Assembly (NCBI GenBank): GCA_021847645.1
Contig: JAJZQG010000002.1
Coordinates: 1 to 64,000 of the forward strand
DNA length: 64,000 bases
Direction of reading: 5' to 3'
Source of the DNA: Myxococcales bacterium
GTDB lineage: Bacteria > Myxococcota_A > Polyangia > Polyangiales > Polyangiaceae
The translations under genes and the position numbers were made by a program. The notes under the pieces were generated by a model. It was not told the origin of the DNA and made no database searches. It was given only the letters and a program-made list of their open reading frames with translations. Within the stretch, counting starts at the first letter, position 1. Each line of letters starts with the position of its first letter. Below, piece after piece: positions 19,753-29,176 of this stretch.

Positions 19753-20685
19753 TCACGGCTGCTGCCTGGTTGCCGGCCGTACGGGATCGATGGACCGCTG
19801 GCAGATGACGGCACCGGCCACGATGAGGGCAGAGGCGGCCCAGACGTTCCAGCCGACGCTGACTCGCAGGTACAGGCAGCTCACGATGGTCGACAGCACG
19901 GGGATGGCGTACGAGAGAGCGGCTACGAGCGTGACGTTGCCCCGGCGCACGGCCCGATCCCACATCGAATACGCGAGCAGCGAGGGCAGCAGTGCCATGA
20001 AGAGCAACTCGGCGACGGCTCGCGGGGACCAATGCGAGGGTTCGGGGAACCAGGGGCGGAGCGCAAGCAACACGACACCGGCCCCGAGGGAGAACAGAGG
20101 GACCGCGCCGCCCTCGGCGTGGGCGGCCCACCTGCGGCTCAGGTTCGAGTACAGGCTCCAGAGCACGGCGGCGAGGAACGCCAGCACGTAGGGAACCGGG
20201 TGCAGGCGCAGATTGGCGGCAAGCGCCGAGGCGGACCAATCGCCGAGCCGCAGCGGAGCCATCGCCGCACCCACCAGGGCCAAAGCCAGACCGAACGGCA
20301 AGCCCGCGCGCGCCCGGACACCGAGCAACGGAATGGCGAGCACCAGGGTCATCGACGGCCACAGGTAGTTGAGGATGGCCACCTCGAGCGTTTGTTGCCG
20401 GGTGGCGGACAGGCCGATCGCCAGGTACAGGCAGACCATGTAGGCCGCGAAGATGGCACCGCCTCCGAACAGGTAGCGCGACGGCAAGCGGAGCATGGCG
20501 GTGAGCCGCCGCTCGACGAGGGCCACGTAGGCGCACCCGAGACAGCCGCCAACCAGGAACATGACGGCGCCGGAGGTCAACGCACCCACGCTCTCCGCGA
20601 GGCTGCGCGAGACTCCGATGTTGCAGCTCCAGATGACGATCGCGGCCACGCCCATCCAGGTGCTCGTACGTCGATCGTCTTTCAC
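19753..20685 (-). CDS. YddG-type aromatic amino acid exporter (EamA/DMT family)
   Basis: A 310-aa drug/metabolite transporter with ten predicted helices, two EamA halves. It resembles E. coli YddG along its length: LSATRQQTLEVAILNYLWPS corresponds to the YddG segment ATRHQAIEVGMVNYLWPS, and the second half keeps RRGNVTLVAALSYAIPVLS. YddG exports aromatic amino acids through the inner membrane, so the same substrate class is likely though not certain. GTG start at 20685. It is convergent with the DUF2723 gene (10 bp apart) and divergent from the antiporter gene. Confidence 0.82.
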   Translation of the reverse strand: MKDDRRTSTWMGVAAIVIWSCNIGVSRSLAESVGALTSGAVMFLVGGCLGCAYVALVERRLTAMLRLPSRYLFGGGAIFAAYMVCLYLAIGLSATRQQTLEVAILNYLWPSMTLVLAIPLLGVRARAGLPFGLALALVGAAMAPLRLGDWSASALAANLRLHPVPYVLAFLAAVLWSLYSNLSRRWAAHAEGGAVPLFSLGAGVVLLALRPWFPEPSHWSPRAVAELLFMALLPSLLAYSMWDRAVRRGNVTLVAALSYAIPVLSTIVSCLYLRVSVGWNVWAASALIVAGAVICQRSIDPVRPATRQQP

Positions 20686-20967
20686 GGCGAGCGAGGATCG
20701 CGGACACGAGGCATATCGTCAACGGGCTGGAGGCGAGGGCGGGATCGCGGCGAGACAGGCCGTGGCGACCGGGGGGCCGGGAGCCGGCGTGCGGGGCTGC
20801 GCGTGGGCAAGCCGAACGATCACCGTTGTGTTCGCACGATAGTCCGAGCGTGCATGCCGTGCACTGACGGCACGAGGAGCGATGTGCCGGCGTCAATTTC
20901 GTCGGCCGCCGACGACCGTGGTTGCACCCAGGCCCCTGCGGATGATACGCGGCACAAGGAGCGAACA
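20686..20967. promoter_or_regulatory. Divergent intergenic region with one operator-like dyad
   Basis: 282 bp between yddG-like and antiporter-like genes. TGCCGT-N6-ACGGCA at 20855-20872 is a perfect 6+6 dyad about 95 bp before the antiporter ATG. Dyads of this size occur by chance in GC-rich DNA, so this is only a lead. An AAGGAG Shine-Dalgarno stands at 20956-20961. Confidence 0.3.
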
Positions 20968-22395
20968 ATGACCGTGCCCTGGTGGGGCGTTCTGCCCTTT
21001 GCGTTCTTGCTGGCGTGCATCGCCACATTTCCGTTGATCGGCCGGACGGCGAAGCTGTGGCACCACACGTGGTTCCAGCTGCTGGTGGCCCTTTTCTTCG
21101 GCGTGCCGATGGGCGCGTGGATGTGGGCTGGCGGCGAGCACACGGCGGTGGTTCACGCGCTGGTGGAGTACGGCGCGTTCATCACCCTGCTGCTGTCGCT
21201 GTTCGTGGTCAGCGGCGGGATCTTCGTGTCGGGCGACATCCAGGCAAAGCCCCGCAACAACGCCATCATGCTGCTCATCGGCGCCACGATCGCCTCGTTC
21301 ATCGGCACCACGGGCGCGGCGATGCTGATGATCCGGCCGCTGCTCAACATCAACTCCGAGCGCGTGCACAAGATGCACACGGTGGTCTTCGCGATCTTCC
21401 TCATCGCCAACTGCGGCGGGCTGCTCACCCCGCTGGGCGATCCGCCCTTGTTCCTCGGCATGCTCCGGGGCGTTCCCTTCCTGTGGACCACGTCCCTTTT
21501 CAAGGAGTGGGCCTTCGTCAATGGCATGTTGCTCGTGGCCTACTACGCCATCGACCGCAAGGCCTATTCGATGGAACCGCCGTCCGCGATTCTGGCCGAC
21601 GAGACTCAGGTCGAGCCCATTGGCATCCACGGCAAGCTCAACTTCCTGCTGCTCGCCGGCATCGTCGCGGCGGTCGCCCTCGTGCCGTCCGTCGATCTGC
21701 ACGCGATCCACGAGGGGCACGCCCGTTGGACCGCCTGGGTTCCGTTCCGCGAGGTCGCCATGCTGCTGACGGCGGCGATCTCGTACGGGTTGGGCGACAA
21801 GAAGGTCCGGTTCGAGAGCAACAGGTTCACCTGGACGCCGATCCTCGAGGTCGCCGCGCTGTTCATCGGCATCTTCCTGGCGATGGTGCCTGCGCTCAAG
21901 TTCCTGCGCCAGATCGCTCCGTCGCTGCCGCTCAACGAGGTCACCTTCTTCGTGTTCACGGGCGGTCTGAGCTCGGTGTTGGACAATGCCCCGACGTACG
22001 CCACCTTTTTCGAGATGGGTCAGGCGCTGGGCGGTACGCCCGCCGTCGCCGGGGTGCGTGTCGATTACTTGACATCGATCAGCCTCGGTGCCGTGTTCTG
22101 CGGCGCTATCACCTACATCGGCAACGGTCCCAACTTCATGGTCAAGTCCATCGCGGAGTCTTCCGGTATCGAGATGCCGTCGTTCGGCGGCTACACACTG
22201 ATGTGGGCATTCCGCTTCCTGGTACCGGCGCTCACGATGATGGTGCTGGTGTTCATCGCGGATGGGATCGCCTACAAGGGCATCGGGATCACCTTCGCTC
22301 TTGTGTGGGTGATCGTCTTCGTGCGCGAGGCACGCCGTCAACCCATCCCGGACAAGGCTGCGGGGCAGTCGGTCACCGGCGATTCCGGGACGTAG
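20968..22395 (+). CDS. Na+/H+ antiporter-family (CitMHS-like) membrane transporter
   Basis: A 475-aa polytopic protein with about 11-12 hydrophobic segments. It matches bacterial proteins annotated as sodium:proton antiporter or CitMHS_2 (ion transporter superfamily): TLLLSLFVVSGGIFVSGDI, IGTTGAAMLMIRPLL, NCGGLLTPLGDPPLFLGMLRG and SSVLDNAPTYATFFE, which carries the family polar DNAPTY motif. Transport of Na+/H+ or a dicarboxylate is likely; the substrate is unproven. The frame is open far upstream through the yddG antisense region, but the start is fixed by AAGGAG 7 nt before ATG 20968. Confidence 0.85.
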   Translation: MTVPWWGVLPFAFLLACIATFPLIGRTAKLWHHTWFQLLVALFFGVPMGAWMWAGGEHTAVVHALVEYGAFITLLLSLFVVSGGIFVSGDIQAKPRNNAIMLLIGATIASFIGTTGAAMLMIRPLLNINSERVHKMHTVVFAIFLIANCGGLLTPLGDPPLFLGMLRGVPFLWTTSLFKEWAFVNGMLLVAYYAIDRKAYSMEPPSAILADETQVEPIGIHGKLNFLLLAGIVAAVALVPSVDLHAIHEGHARWTAWVPFREVAMLLTAAISYGLGDKKVRFESNRFTWTPILEVAALFIGIFLAMVPALKFLRQIAPSLPLNEVTFFVFTGGLSSVLDNAPTYATFFEMGQALGGTPAVAGVRVDYLTSISLGAVFCGAITYIGNGPNFMVKSIAESSGIEMPSFGGYTLMWAFRFLVPALTMMVLVFIADGIAYKGIGITFALVWVIVFVREARRQPIPDKAAGQSVTGDSGT

Positions 22396-22452
22396 CGAAG
22401 CCGGCCTCCACGTCGATCGTGTTCCCGGCGTGGCCGCGCGTCGCGCACGGCG

Positions 22453-23280
22453 TCAGAATCGCCCCGACAGCTGGAACAGGGCGCCTGCCGGGCGCATTTG
22501 CAAGCCGACCCTGGGCGCGGGGGTGGCGGGTGTCGGCTCGCTCCATTGCGCGCGCGGACGAGTCCAATAGAGCCATCCTGCAGCGCCCAGAGAGAGCACG
22601 GCCATGCCTGCGGAGATCCGCGCGGCGGTGTTGGACACGCGCACGGCCTCGGACTGGTCCGGGGTACACGCCGGGCTGCAGTCATCCGCGGCCGTGTAGC
22701 CGTGATAGAGGAAATACGACGCAACCCCGGCCTCGGCCACGCCGAGCCCGGCCAGAATCCACACCTCTCGCGGGACCCGTTGGGGAAACACCACTTGCAG
22801 GTGGCGTCCCTTCTCCCCGGGGCGCGCGAGCACGCTGTAGGTGGCAGGCTTCGCCCCTCCGGAGCGCACTTCGAATTCATGCAACCCCGGATTGACGGCA
22901 ATCGCCTCGCCGGGGACCGTCGATATCGGCTGGCCGTCCACCGACACGCGGATGTCCAGCTCGTGCCCCTCGGGGTCACGCCCGTCGACGATGAAGGTGG
23001 GCAAGGCGGTATCGACTTCTCGCAACCAGACGCCGCAGTCCCGGGTCAGCACGGTGGGGCATTGGGGGGCCATGCAGACCGTGAGCTGGGTCTTGGAGCC
23101 GACCAGGTCACCGGCCTTGCGAAGTCGCTGGGCTAGCACATACGAGGCCACGCAGGCGTCCACGGGATCTGCCGCGCGCGCGGGTACAGGGCTCAGCATG
23201 GTCACGAGCAACGCGCAGAGCGGCGTTTTCCATCTATGCTGGTAGGGGCTGGATCCCACGGCCACGCTCTTCCCTAGCAC
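22453..23280 (-). CDS. Secreted PEGA-like protein with two membrane segments
   Basis: A 275-aa exported protein: signal peptide ending at PARAADP, a Cys-containing helical region (five Cys between residues 40 and 85), a PEGA-like beta domain (VSVDGQPISTVPGEAIAVNP), then two hydrophobic segments (VWILAGLGVAEAGVASYFLY and ISAGMAVLSLGAAGWLYW). The same layout recurs at 3741 and 51264 and is very common in myxobacteria. The function is unknown. GTG start; shorter GTG starts exist at 23265 and 23259. It is divergent from kinase 2. Confidence 0.7.
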   Translation of the reverse strand: MLGKSVAVGSSPYQHRWKTPLCALLVTMLSPVPARAADPVDACVASYVLAQRLRKAGDLVGSKTQLTVCMAPQCPTVLTRDCGVWLREVDTALPTFIVDGRDPEGHELDIRVSVDGQPISTVPGEAIAVNPGLHEFEVRSGGAKPATYSVLARPGEKGRHLQVVFPQRVPREVWILAGLGVAEAGVASYFLYHGYTAADDCSPACTPDQSEAVRVSNTAARISAGMAVLSLGAAGWLYWTRPRAQWSEPTPATPAPRVGLQMRPAGALFQLSGRF

Positions 23281-23398
23281 GGCTTGCGAGGCGGCGGATA
23301 GGCCGAACAGCGCAGGGGCACCGCGCCCTGCCCTCCTGCAATCCGCCCGTCACCCGCCATGGTATCCGCCGGCGAAACGATGCTAGACTCGCCCCGCG

Positions 23399-24892
23399 AT
23401 GTCTCAGCCGTCCCCTCCCGTCGCCCGTCCCGCCGGACAGTACGTCGTTTGCGATGAGATCGCGTCGGGCGGCACGGCCACGGTGCACTTCGGACGCCTC
23501 CTGGGCCAGGGCTTCGCGCGCACGGTCGCGATCAAACGCCTTCATCCCACCTACGCCCGCGATCCGGTCTTCGTCGACATGTTCATGGACGAAGCGCGCG
23601 TGGCCACCCGTATCCGGCACCCGAACGTCTGCTCGGTGCTGGACGTCGTCAACATGGACGACGTGCCGTGTCTGGTTCTGGACTACGTGCATGGAGAGCC
23701 TTTGGCGCGGCTCATCCACGCCGCGGTGCGCGATGGCGGCTCGGTGCCGCACGAGATCGCTGCCGGGATCGTCTGCGGCATGCTCGAGGGTCTCCATGCG
23801 GCCCACGAGGCGACCGACGACCGTGGAGAGCCCCTGCGCATCGTTCACCGGGATGTCTCGCCGCAGAACGTGCTCATCGGTGCCGACGGCGTGCCGCGTG
23901 TGGTGGACTTCGGCCTCGCCAAGGCGGTGGGTCGCCTGCAGAACACGGCGGAAGGCCACCTCAAGGGCAAGCTCGGCTACATGGCGCCCGAGCAATTCGC
24001 GTTCAAGCCCATCGATCGCCGCGTCGACATCTATGCCGCCTCCGTGGTGTTGTGGGAGACGCTCACGGGCGAATTCCTCTTCGAGCGCACCGCGCCGAGC
24101 ACGCTCATGCGTTCCATCCTCGAGGGCGAGGTGCGGCCGCCCTCCTCCGTGGTGCCCGCCATTCCTCCGCAGCTCGACGCAGTGTGCATGCGGGGACTGT
24201 CGCGCAATCCGGACGACCGGTTCGCCACGGCACACGAGATGGCTGTCGCGCTCGAATCGGCCATCGCTGTGCCATCTGCACGCGAGATCGGTGCTTGGGT
24301 GGCAAAGGTCGCCGGCGATGTCCTGCAAGCGCGAGCCGACGTGCTCGCGCGCGTCGAGGCAGAGCACACCTCGCCACCGTCCCTGCCGTCCCGGCCGTCC
24401 TTGCCGTCGCTGTCGTCCGCGCCGAACCACACGGAAAGTCACGCAGACGATCCCGCCCTCAATCCCGCGGACAATCACGCAACCGCCTCCCCCAGGATAT
24501 CCCGTAAGCGAACAGCCGTGGTCCTTCTCACGGTCGCGGTCGCGCTGCTACTCGTGTATGTCGCGGTCGGCGCGCCGCGTCACTCCGACGATCGCGATCC
24601 GTCGGCATCGGCGCAATCCGCTCTAGCAGACCTACCGCCGAGCCTCGCGGCGAACGACGCGGCAGCCGCGGCGTCACCTACGTTGCAATCCGAGCATCTG
24701 GTCGCTGCGGAGCCGGGATCCGCTGCGCCGCCCGGGTCGAACGCTGCGCCCGAGCCGTCGGCCAATGCGGCGGCGAAGGCCAGGGCAACCGGGTTCTGCA
24801 ATCCACCGTATACCGTGGATTCGGATGGAATTCGCCACCCCAAGCGAGCGTGTCTGGTTGCCAATCCGGTTCCGTCTCGTCCCACTCCCTGA
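23399..24892 (+). CDS. Ser/Thr protein kinase (kinase 2)
   Basis: A 497-aa eukaryote-like Ser/Thr kinase. The catalytic domain covers residues 14-290 with glycine loop ASGGTATV, Lys46 in VAIKRLH, HRDVSPQN near residue 150, DFG near 172 and APEQ, so it should be active. A Pro/Ser-rich region follows, then a transmembrane helix at about 371-392 and an Ala-rich extracytoplasmic tail ending in a short segment with two Cys (GFCNPP and RACLVANP). There is no recognised sensor fold. TAGACT lies 9 nt before the ATG and no Shine-Dalgarno is seen. An FHA protein gene is the next gene on the same strand, a plausible reader of its phosphorylation. Confidence 0.9.
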   Translation: MSQPSPPVARPAGQYVVCDEIASGGTATVHFGRLLGQGFARTVAIKRLHPTYARDPVFVDMFMDEARVATRIRHPNVCSVLDVVNMDDVPCLVLDYVHGEPLARLIHAAVRDGGSVPHEIAAGIVCGMLEGLHAAHEATDDRGEPLRIVHRDVSPQNVLIGADGVPRVVDFGLAKAVGRLQNTAEGHLKGKLGYMAPEQFAFKPIDRRVDIYAASVVLWETLTGEFLFERTAPSTLMRSILEGEVRPPSSVVPAIPPQLDAVCMRGLSRNPDDRFATAHEMAVALESAIAVPSAREIGAWVAKVAGDVLQARADVLARVEAEHTSPPSLPSRPSLPSLSSAPNHTESHADDPALNPADNHATASPRISRKRTAVVLLTVAVALLLVYVAVGAPRHSDDRDPSASAQSALADLPPSLAANDAAAAASPTLQSEHLVAAEPGSAAPPGSNAAPEPSANAAAKARATGFCNPPYTVDSDGIRHPKRACLVANPVPSRPTP

Positions 24893-25149
24893 TGCCCGTG
24901 GCGGCAGGTCGGAACGCGGCGTGTCCGTGATACGCCACTGGCAGCGACCGATCCTTCTATCACGTAAGGCATGGCACCCAGTCCGTGCGGGGCAGTCGGA
25001 AGGCACTCTCCCATAGTCCAACGCACGATGGTGCGTCTCGCACGCAACAAGCCCAGGCGGGCTACTGCGGTCCAATCGTTCCGGACGAACGTCAAAATCT
25101 GCGTCCACCAACCTCCCCAATACAAGCATGTTGAGCTAGCCTCCACGCC

Positions 25150-25608
25150 ATGGGGTCGGGTCCGCCTTCGTCCCGCCGGCGCTCGCCGGCGCTCGAGGCT
25201 CTGCCCAGTTGCGGCAGCGCCGGCGCGGCGAGCCCTCCCTCGAGCAAGGCGCGCAGTCCGTTCATCACCGTACCGACGGTGCGCAATGACGGATCGCACG
25301 ACGTGGGCGAGCCGCGCGGCGTTCTCATCATCACGACCGGTGTGGACCCGGGTCGTCTCGCACCGATTCCCGATGCCCGGATTCTGACCGTCGGGCGCGC
25401 CCACGACCGTCTGACCCAGGTCGACGACGCGCGCCTGTCTCGGATCCACGCGAGGGTCGCGCGTGTACGAAACCGGTACGTGCTGGCGGATTCCCGGTCG
25501 ATGAATGGCATGTTCAGGAGCGGGCAGCTGGCGCGGGGAACGGTAGAGTTGGAGGATGGTGACCGGATCGTGCTGGGGGGGCTCCACGTTGCTGTGGTTC
25601 AAAGGTGA
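25150..25608 (+). CDS. FHA domain protein
   Basis: A 152-aa cytoplasmic protein. The first 65 residues are Ser/Pro-rich; residues about 70-150 form an FHA phosphothreonine-binding domain with TVGRAHD, the core DDARLSRIHARV and DSRSMNGMFRSGQ. The residues expected to contact phosphothreonine (Arg, Ser, Asn) are present. It carries no effector domain, so it probably works as an adaptor. Its position between kinase 2 and the c-di-GMP protein gene suggests a phospho-signalling cluster. TAGCCT lies exactly 7 nt before the ATG, with no Shine-Dalgarno. Confidence 0.78.
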   Translation: MGSGPPSSRRRSPALEALPSCGSAGAASPPSSKARSPFITVPTVRNDGSHDVGEPRGVLIITTGVDPGRLAPIPDARILTVGRAHDRLTQVDDARLSRIHARVARVRNRYVLADSRSMNGMFRSGQLARGTVELEDGDRIVLGGLHVAVVQR

Positions 25609-25719
25609 TTGAGCCGGAATCCGGAGCCGGCCGACGGGACAGCGACAGGGCGGTTGGAACCGATCGGATGCAGAGTGGCCGCGCCATTTGCCAAGGCCGA
25701 CAGGCAAGGGGGGAGCACG

Positions 25720-27768
25720 ATGAACGGCACGGACAACACGCTGTCGGAGGACGGGGACGACCGGCTGTCCGACCGCCCGCCCGAATCGATACACAAGACT
25801 GCGCCGTTCGAGTACTCCTGGGTGTACCGATCCAAGGAGCCGTCCCACGGCTCGCGCCAAGGCACCACGGACAGGCCGCCGAGCTTGCCGGACCCGGCCG
25901 CGTGGCGCCGGGCCCTGGCGGCCGTGCGGGCATTCGGGGCCAAGGCGGCCGCCCGCGCCGAGCACGAGGTGCTCGACGGGACGCTGATCCGCGACTACTG
26001 GCGCTCGGCGTGGGCGTTTGCCGTTGGGGTGGCCTTGTTCGCCACGCTATGGGGCAGTTGGTCGGACAGGCTGCTCGTGACCGGCTGGCTCGCCGTGACC
26101 CTAGCTGCCCACTGGTATTCGCGGCGAGCGAGCGACGTGGCCGTGGCCGTACATCTGGTCGCCGCCTTCCCGACTTCCCTGCTGTATCTGCACCTGACCT
26201 CGGGCGGCGCGCTGCACTCCGTGTTGGCGCCGGCTCAGCTTGCGTTCATGTTGGCCTTTCCAGGCTTGTTGCTGGTGGCCTTCTGGGGCCCTCGGGGGCT
26301 GCTTGCCTTGCTCTTGCTGGGTATCGGCAGCGAGGCCGTCTTGCACGCCGGACGCCACACCACCGGGTTGGTGGCCTGGGCGCTCCTGCCTGCGGGCATC
26401 ATCGGCGCGGTGATTCGCAACGCCATTCTCCGCCTGGGCGAGCTCGAGCGCCGATCGGCCAACGCCTCGTCCGTCGACCCGGTCACCGGTCTTGCCAATC
26501 GCCGGGCGATCTATCAGAGCGCACGCGCCTGGCAGTCCGAGCGTGGGGGCGCAGCGATCGCGTTGACCCTCGGCATCAACCGCTTCAGCGCCGTCAACAC
26601 GATCTTGGGCCGCTCGGCGGCCGACGAGCTTCTCGCGCAGGTCGCCATACGCCTCGCGCAAGCAGCCGGACCCGGCGCCACCGTGGCGCGCCTCGGCGGG
26701 GACGAGTTCCTGGTGTTTGCGCCCGACGCCACGGTCGACGCTGCCCGGCGCCTTGCCAAGCACATGCTGGCGCGGCTTCGTGCGGTCTTCAGCGTGCGCG
26801 GCCACGCGGTACATGTCAGTGCCTGCGTGGGAATCGCGGCGTATCCGGACCACGGCACCGACATCGAGGACCTCGTGCGCTACGCCGACGCCGCCATGCA
26901 ACGCGCCAAGGAAAGCGGCAATGCCATCGAGGAGATCAGCTGGAACGGCTCGGAGCGCGTGTCCCGCGCGATGAGGCTCGAAGCCGAGCTTCGCCAGGCC
27001 GTGCTCGAGCAGAAGCTGACGGTGGAGTTCCAACCCGTGCTCGACCTCGCGACCGGGAGGTTCGCGGGTGCCGAGGCGCTGGCCCGCTGGGTCCATCCCG
27101 AGATGGGGCGCATCGGCCCCGACGTCTTCATCCCGCTGGCCGAGGACGCCGGAATCGTTCCAGCAATTGACGAGCTGGTGATGCGCCGGGCTCTGGACTG
27201 TCGCGAGGAGTGGGCCCGACACGGGTGGGATGGTTGGGTGTCGGTGAACTTGTCCGCCGAAAGCTTCGGCAACCCCGATATCGTCGGAACGCTCGGCCGT
27301 ATCCTGGCGGAAGCGGGGACTTCGGCACGCACGCTGGTCATCGAGCTCACCGAGTCCCGGGCCATGCGCAATCCGGAAGCGAGCGCTGCAATGCTCGCCA
27401 ACATGAAGGAAGCTGGGGTGGGAGTCGCCCTGGACGACTTCGGGATGGGCTACTCGTCGCTCGCCTACCTCAAGATCTTCCCGGTCGACCATCTGAAGCT
27501 CGATCGCATGTTCGTCCAGGGAATCGGCATCGACGTACGCGACGAGCACCTGCTCGAGGCGATCATCGAGCTGGCGCACCGTCGCGGGGTCACGATCGTG
27601 GCCGAGGGAGTCGAGACGCCGGCGCAGTTGCGCTGGCTCAGGGAGCACGGCTGCGAATACGCACAGGGATACCTGCTCGGGTGCGGCATGCCTTCACAAG
27701 CTTTCTCGGCTCTCGTGCTCGGCGCGAGCTCGGACGGTGCCAGTCTGGCGACGGACCGGGCGCCATGA
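25720..27768 (+). CDS. GGDEF-EAL c-di-GMP protein, probably a phosphodiesterase
   Basis: A 682-aa membrane protein: about 95 cytoplasmic residues, five to six hydrophobic segments, a GGDEF domain and a C-terminal EAL domain. The GGDEF loop is intact (RLGGDEF), but the metal-binding Asp of the usual L-D-x-D-x-F motif is Gly (LGINRF), and no RxxD inhibitory site is seen. The EAL domain keeps AEALARW, VNLSAES, ELTES, LDDFGMGYSSL, LKLD, AEGVET and the late Gln. It therefore probably hydrolyses c-di-GMP, with the GGDEF part as a GTP-sensing or inactive module (inference). ATG 25720 follows a GGGGGAG Shine-Dalgarno; the open frame extends to 25609. Confidence 0.88.
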   Translation: MNGTDNTLSEDGDDRLSDRPPESIHKTAPFEYSWVYRSKEPSHGSRQGTTDRPPSLPDPAAWRRALAAVRAFGAKAAARAEHEVLDGTLIRDYWRSAWAFAVGVALFATLWGSWSDRLLVTGWLAVTLAAHWYSRRASDVAVAVHLVAAFPTSLLYLHLTSGGALHSVLAPAQLAFMLAFPGLLLVAFWGPRGLLALLLLGIGSEAVLHAGRHTTGLVAWALLPAGIIGAVIRNAILRLGELERRSANASSVDPVTGLANRRAIYQSARAWQSERGGAAIALTLGINRFSAVNTILGRSAADELLAQVAIRLAQAAGPGATVARLGGDEFLVFAPDATVDAARRLAKHMLARLRAVFSVRGHAVHVSACVGIAAYPDHGTDIEDLVRYADAAMQRAKESGNAIEEISWNGSERVSRAMRLEAELRQAVLEQKLTVEFQPVLDLATGRFAGAEALARWVHPEMGRIGPDVFIPLAEDAGIVPAIDELVMRRALDCREEWARHGWDGWVSVNLSAESFGNPDIVGTLGRILAEAGTSARTLVIELTESRAMRNPEASAAMLANMKEAGVGVALDDFGMGYSSLAYLKIFPVDHLKLDRMFVQGIGIDVRDEHLLEAIIELAHRRGVTIVAEGVETPAQLRWLREHGCEYAQGYLLGCGMPSQAFSALVLGASSDGASLATDRAP

Positions 27769-27785
27769 GGCGCTGAGCCGGGGGT

Positions 27786-28367
27786 TCATGGCTGGGCGAG
27801 ACGCCCAGGGCGTGGAACCACGTCGCGGGGGGAAACCACCACGAGCACTTCGCTCATGACCAACACGTTGCCCGCGGGCAGGCGGGCTGTTCTCGTTGCG
27901 GCGGCGCTGCTCGCTCCCCGTCTGCCCCACGCGGTCCTGGCGGGCCCGGCGTAGCCCCCCAGCAGGAGCATCACGACCGCGGCAGCAGCAGCCGCCACCC
28001 CCGTCCCATACAGCCATATCCGGCTGCTCTGTCCGCCTTCCGGGACGTGCGACTGCAGCCCCTCGTGCTCGCAGGCTACCGGCGCAAGCGAGTCGGCCCG
28101 GCCTTCCTCGGGCGATTGCGGACCTTGCGGCTCCACGTCGGTCAACTCGAACTCATCCACGACGATCACGTCGTCGTCCGGGTCGTTCAGAGTCGACGGC
28201 AGCTCCCAGCCGGAGCAGTTGGAGGACAGCTCGAGAGTCATGACCGCGACGGACGCACCCGGCAGCGGCGGTGGGCCGGGCCTTCCGGTCCTTGCGCACC
28301 ACTTGCTGCTCGGTACCCGGACCCATTCGGAGACTCCCCAGTCTCGTTCGCGTGCGTCCTTGTCCAT
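27786..28367 (-). CDS. Single-pass membrane protein, hypothetical
   Basis: A 193-aa protein with an acidic middle part (LNDPDDDVIVVDEFELTD), one transmembrane helix (IWLYGTGVAAAAAAVVMLLL) and a basic C terminus. I recognise no family. It is supported by a strong AGGGGGGAA Shine-Dalgarno 3 nt before ATG 28367 and by ordinary coding composition. It is convergent with the GGDEF-EAL gene (17 bp apart). The acidic region may be a protein-binding tail; this is a guess. Confidence 0.6.
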   Translation of the reverse strand: MDKDARERDWGVSEWVRVPSSKWCARTGRPGPPPLPGASVAVMTLELSSNCSGWELPSTLNDPDDDVIVVDEFELTDVEPQGPQSPEEGRADSLAPVACEHEGLQSHVPEGGQSSRIWLYGTGVAAAAAAVVMLLLGGYAGPARTAWGRRGASSAAATRTARLPAGNVLVMSEVLVVVSPRDVVPRPGRLAQP

Positions 28368-28687
28368 CGTTCCCCCCTTGGTTTGCCGTCGTTTCCGTGC
28401 AGCCGTCCCGGGCTCGAGGACGCACGCGGCGCGGCGCCGACGCGCGCGTTGGTCGCGTCTTCGAGTCCGAGCAGCGCGAGTCCTGCGTGACGACCCGGGT
28501 TAGGAAGACACCGTAGACGATTGTCCTCCCGCCACTGATTTCTCCCCCAACACCTCCACCCTAGTCACCGGATCTTGCTCGTCAAAGCTGAACCTTGTCG
28601 CACGTGAGGCGCGGGGGCACAGTGTCCGACCCGGTTGGGCGAGTCCCGCACTCCGCGAGCCCGTGCCCCGGTGGTAGCATCGCGCCC
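28368..28687. other. Divergent intergenic region
   Basis: 320 bp. It holds the Shine-Dalgarno of the minus-strand gene at its left edge and TAGCAT (28675-28680), a -10 candidate 7 nt before the GTG at 28688. No small ORF, repeat or RNA gene is supported in between. Confidence 0.45.
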
Positions 28688-29176
28688 GTGAAACGAGGTT
28701 CGACAAGGCCACGCTTGGGCATGCGCGTCATCGTGGCCTACAAGGCAATCAAGGCCGGTGTCGAGATCGCGGGTGCCCTGCTCGTTGCGCTGACCGCCGC
28801 CACGAACATCGCGCCGGGGCTTCTCGGCCTCGCCCGGCTGCTGCACGAGCACGTGTGCTCCGAATGGAGCCGGCAGCTCTCCGGCATTCTGATCGCGGCC
28901 ACCGATCCTCGTCACCTTCGGCTGGCCGCGTTGGCGTTGGGATTGGACGGAGTGCTGACGGCGTTCGAGGGGGCTGCGCTCGGACGCGGGTGGCGCTGGG
29001 GGCCTTGGCTGGTGGTGGCGACGACGACTTCGCTGCTGCCGGTGGAGCTGTTCGGCTTGTTCGAGCATGGCCTGAATTGGGCCCGCGGCGCTCTCATCGC
29101 CGCGAATTTGGCTGTCGTGGGGTATCTGATTGCCCATGCGCGCCGGGCGGTGACCGCGGGCCGCCAGCGTGTATGA
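28688..29176 (+). CDS. DUF2127-type membrane protein
   Basis: A 162-aa protein with four hydrophobic segments resembling the DUF2127 family: VIVAYKAIKAGVEIAGALL at the start, HLRLAALALGLDGVLTAFEG in the middle and LLPVELFGLFEHGLNWARG late. The role is unknown. GTG 28688 was chosen because it begins just before the conserved part and has TAGCAT 7 nt upstream; an upstream start at 28595 would add 31 unconserved residues. The stop overlaps the next ATG (ATGA). Confidence 0.68.
   Translation: MKRGSTRPRLGMRVIVAYKAIKAGVEIAGALLVALTAATNIAPGLLGLARLLHEHVCSEWSRQLSGILIAATDPRHLRLAALALGLDGVLTAFEGAALGRGWRWGPWLVVATTTSLLPVELFGLFEHGLNWARGALIAANLAVVGYLIAHARRAVTAGRQRV

Noticed and set aside
20855-20872. Operator for the antiporter gene (TGCCGT-N6-ACGGCA)
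   Set aside because: A single 6+6 dyad is expected several times by chance in 64 kb; there is no second copy and no adjacent regulator gene.
19435-20967. N-terminal extension of the antiporter frame by about 500 codons
   Set aside because: The upstream part is antisense to the YddG-type gene and low in complexity; AAGGAG before ATG 20968 gives the natural start at the first membrane helix.
25720-27768. Bifunctional diguanylate cyclase/phosphodiesterase
   Set aside because: The cyclase half lacks the metal-binding Asp, so I list it as a probable phosphodiesterase only.
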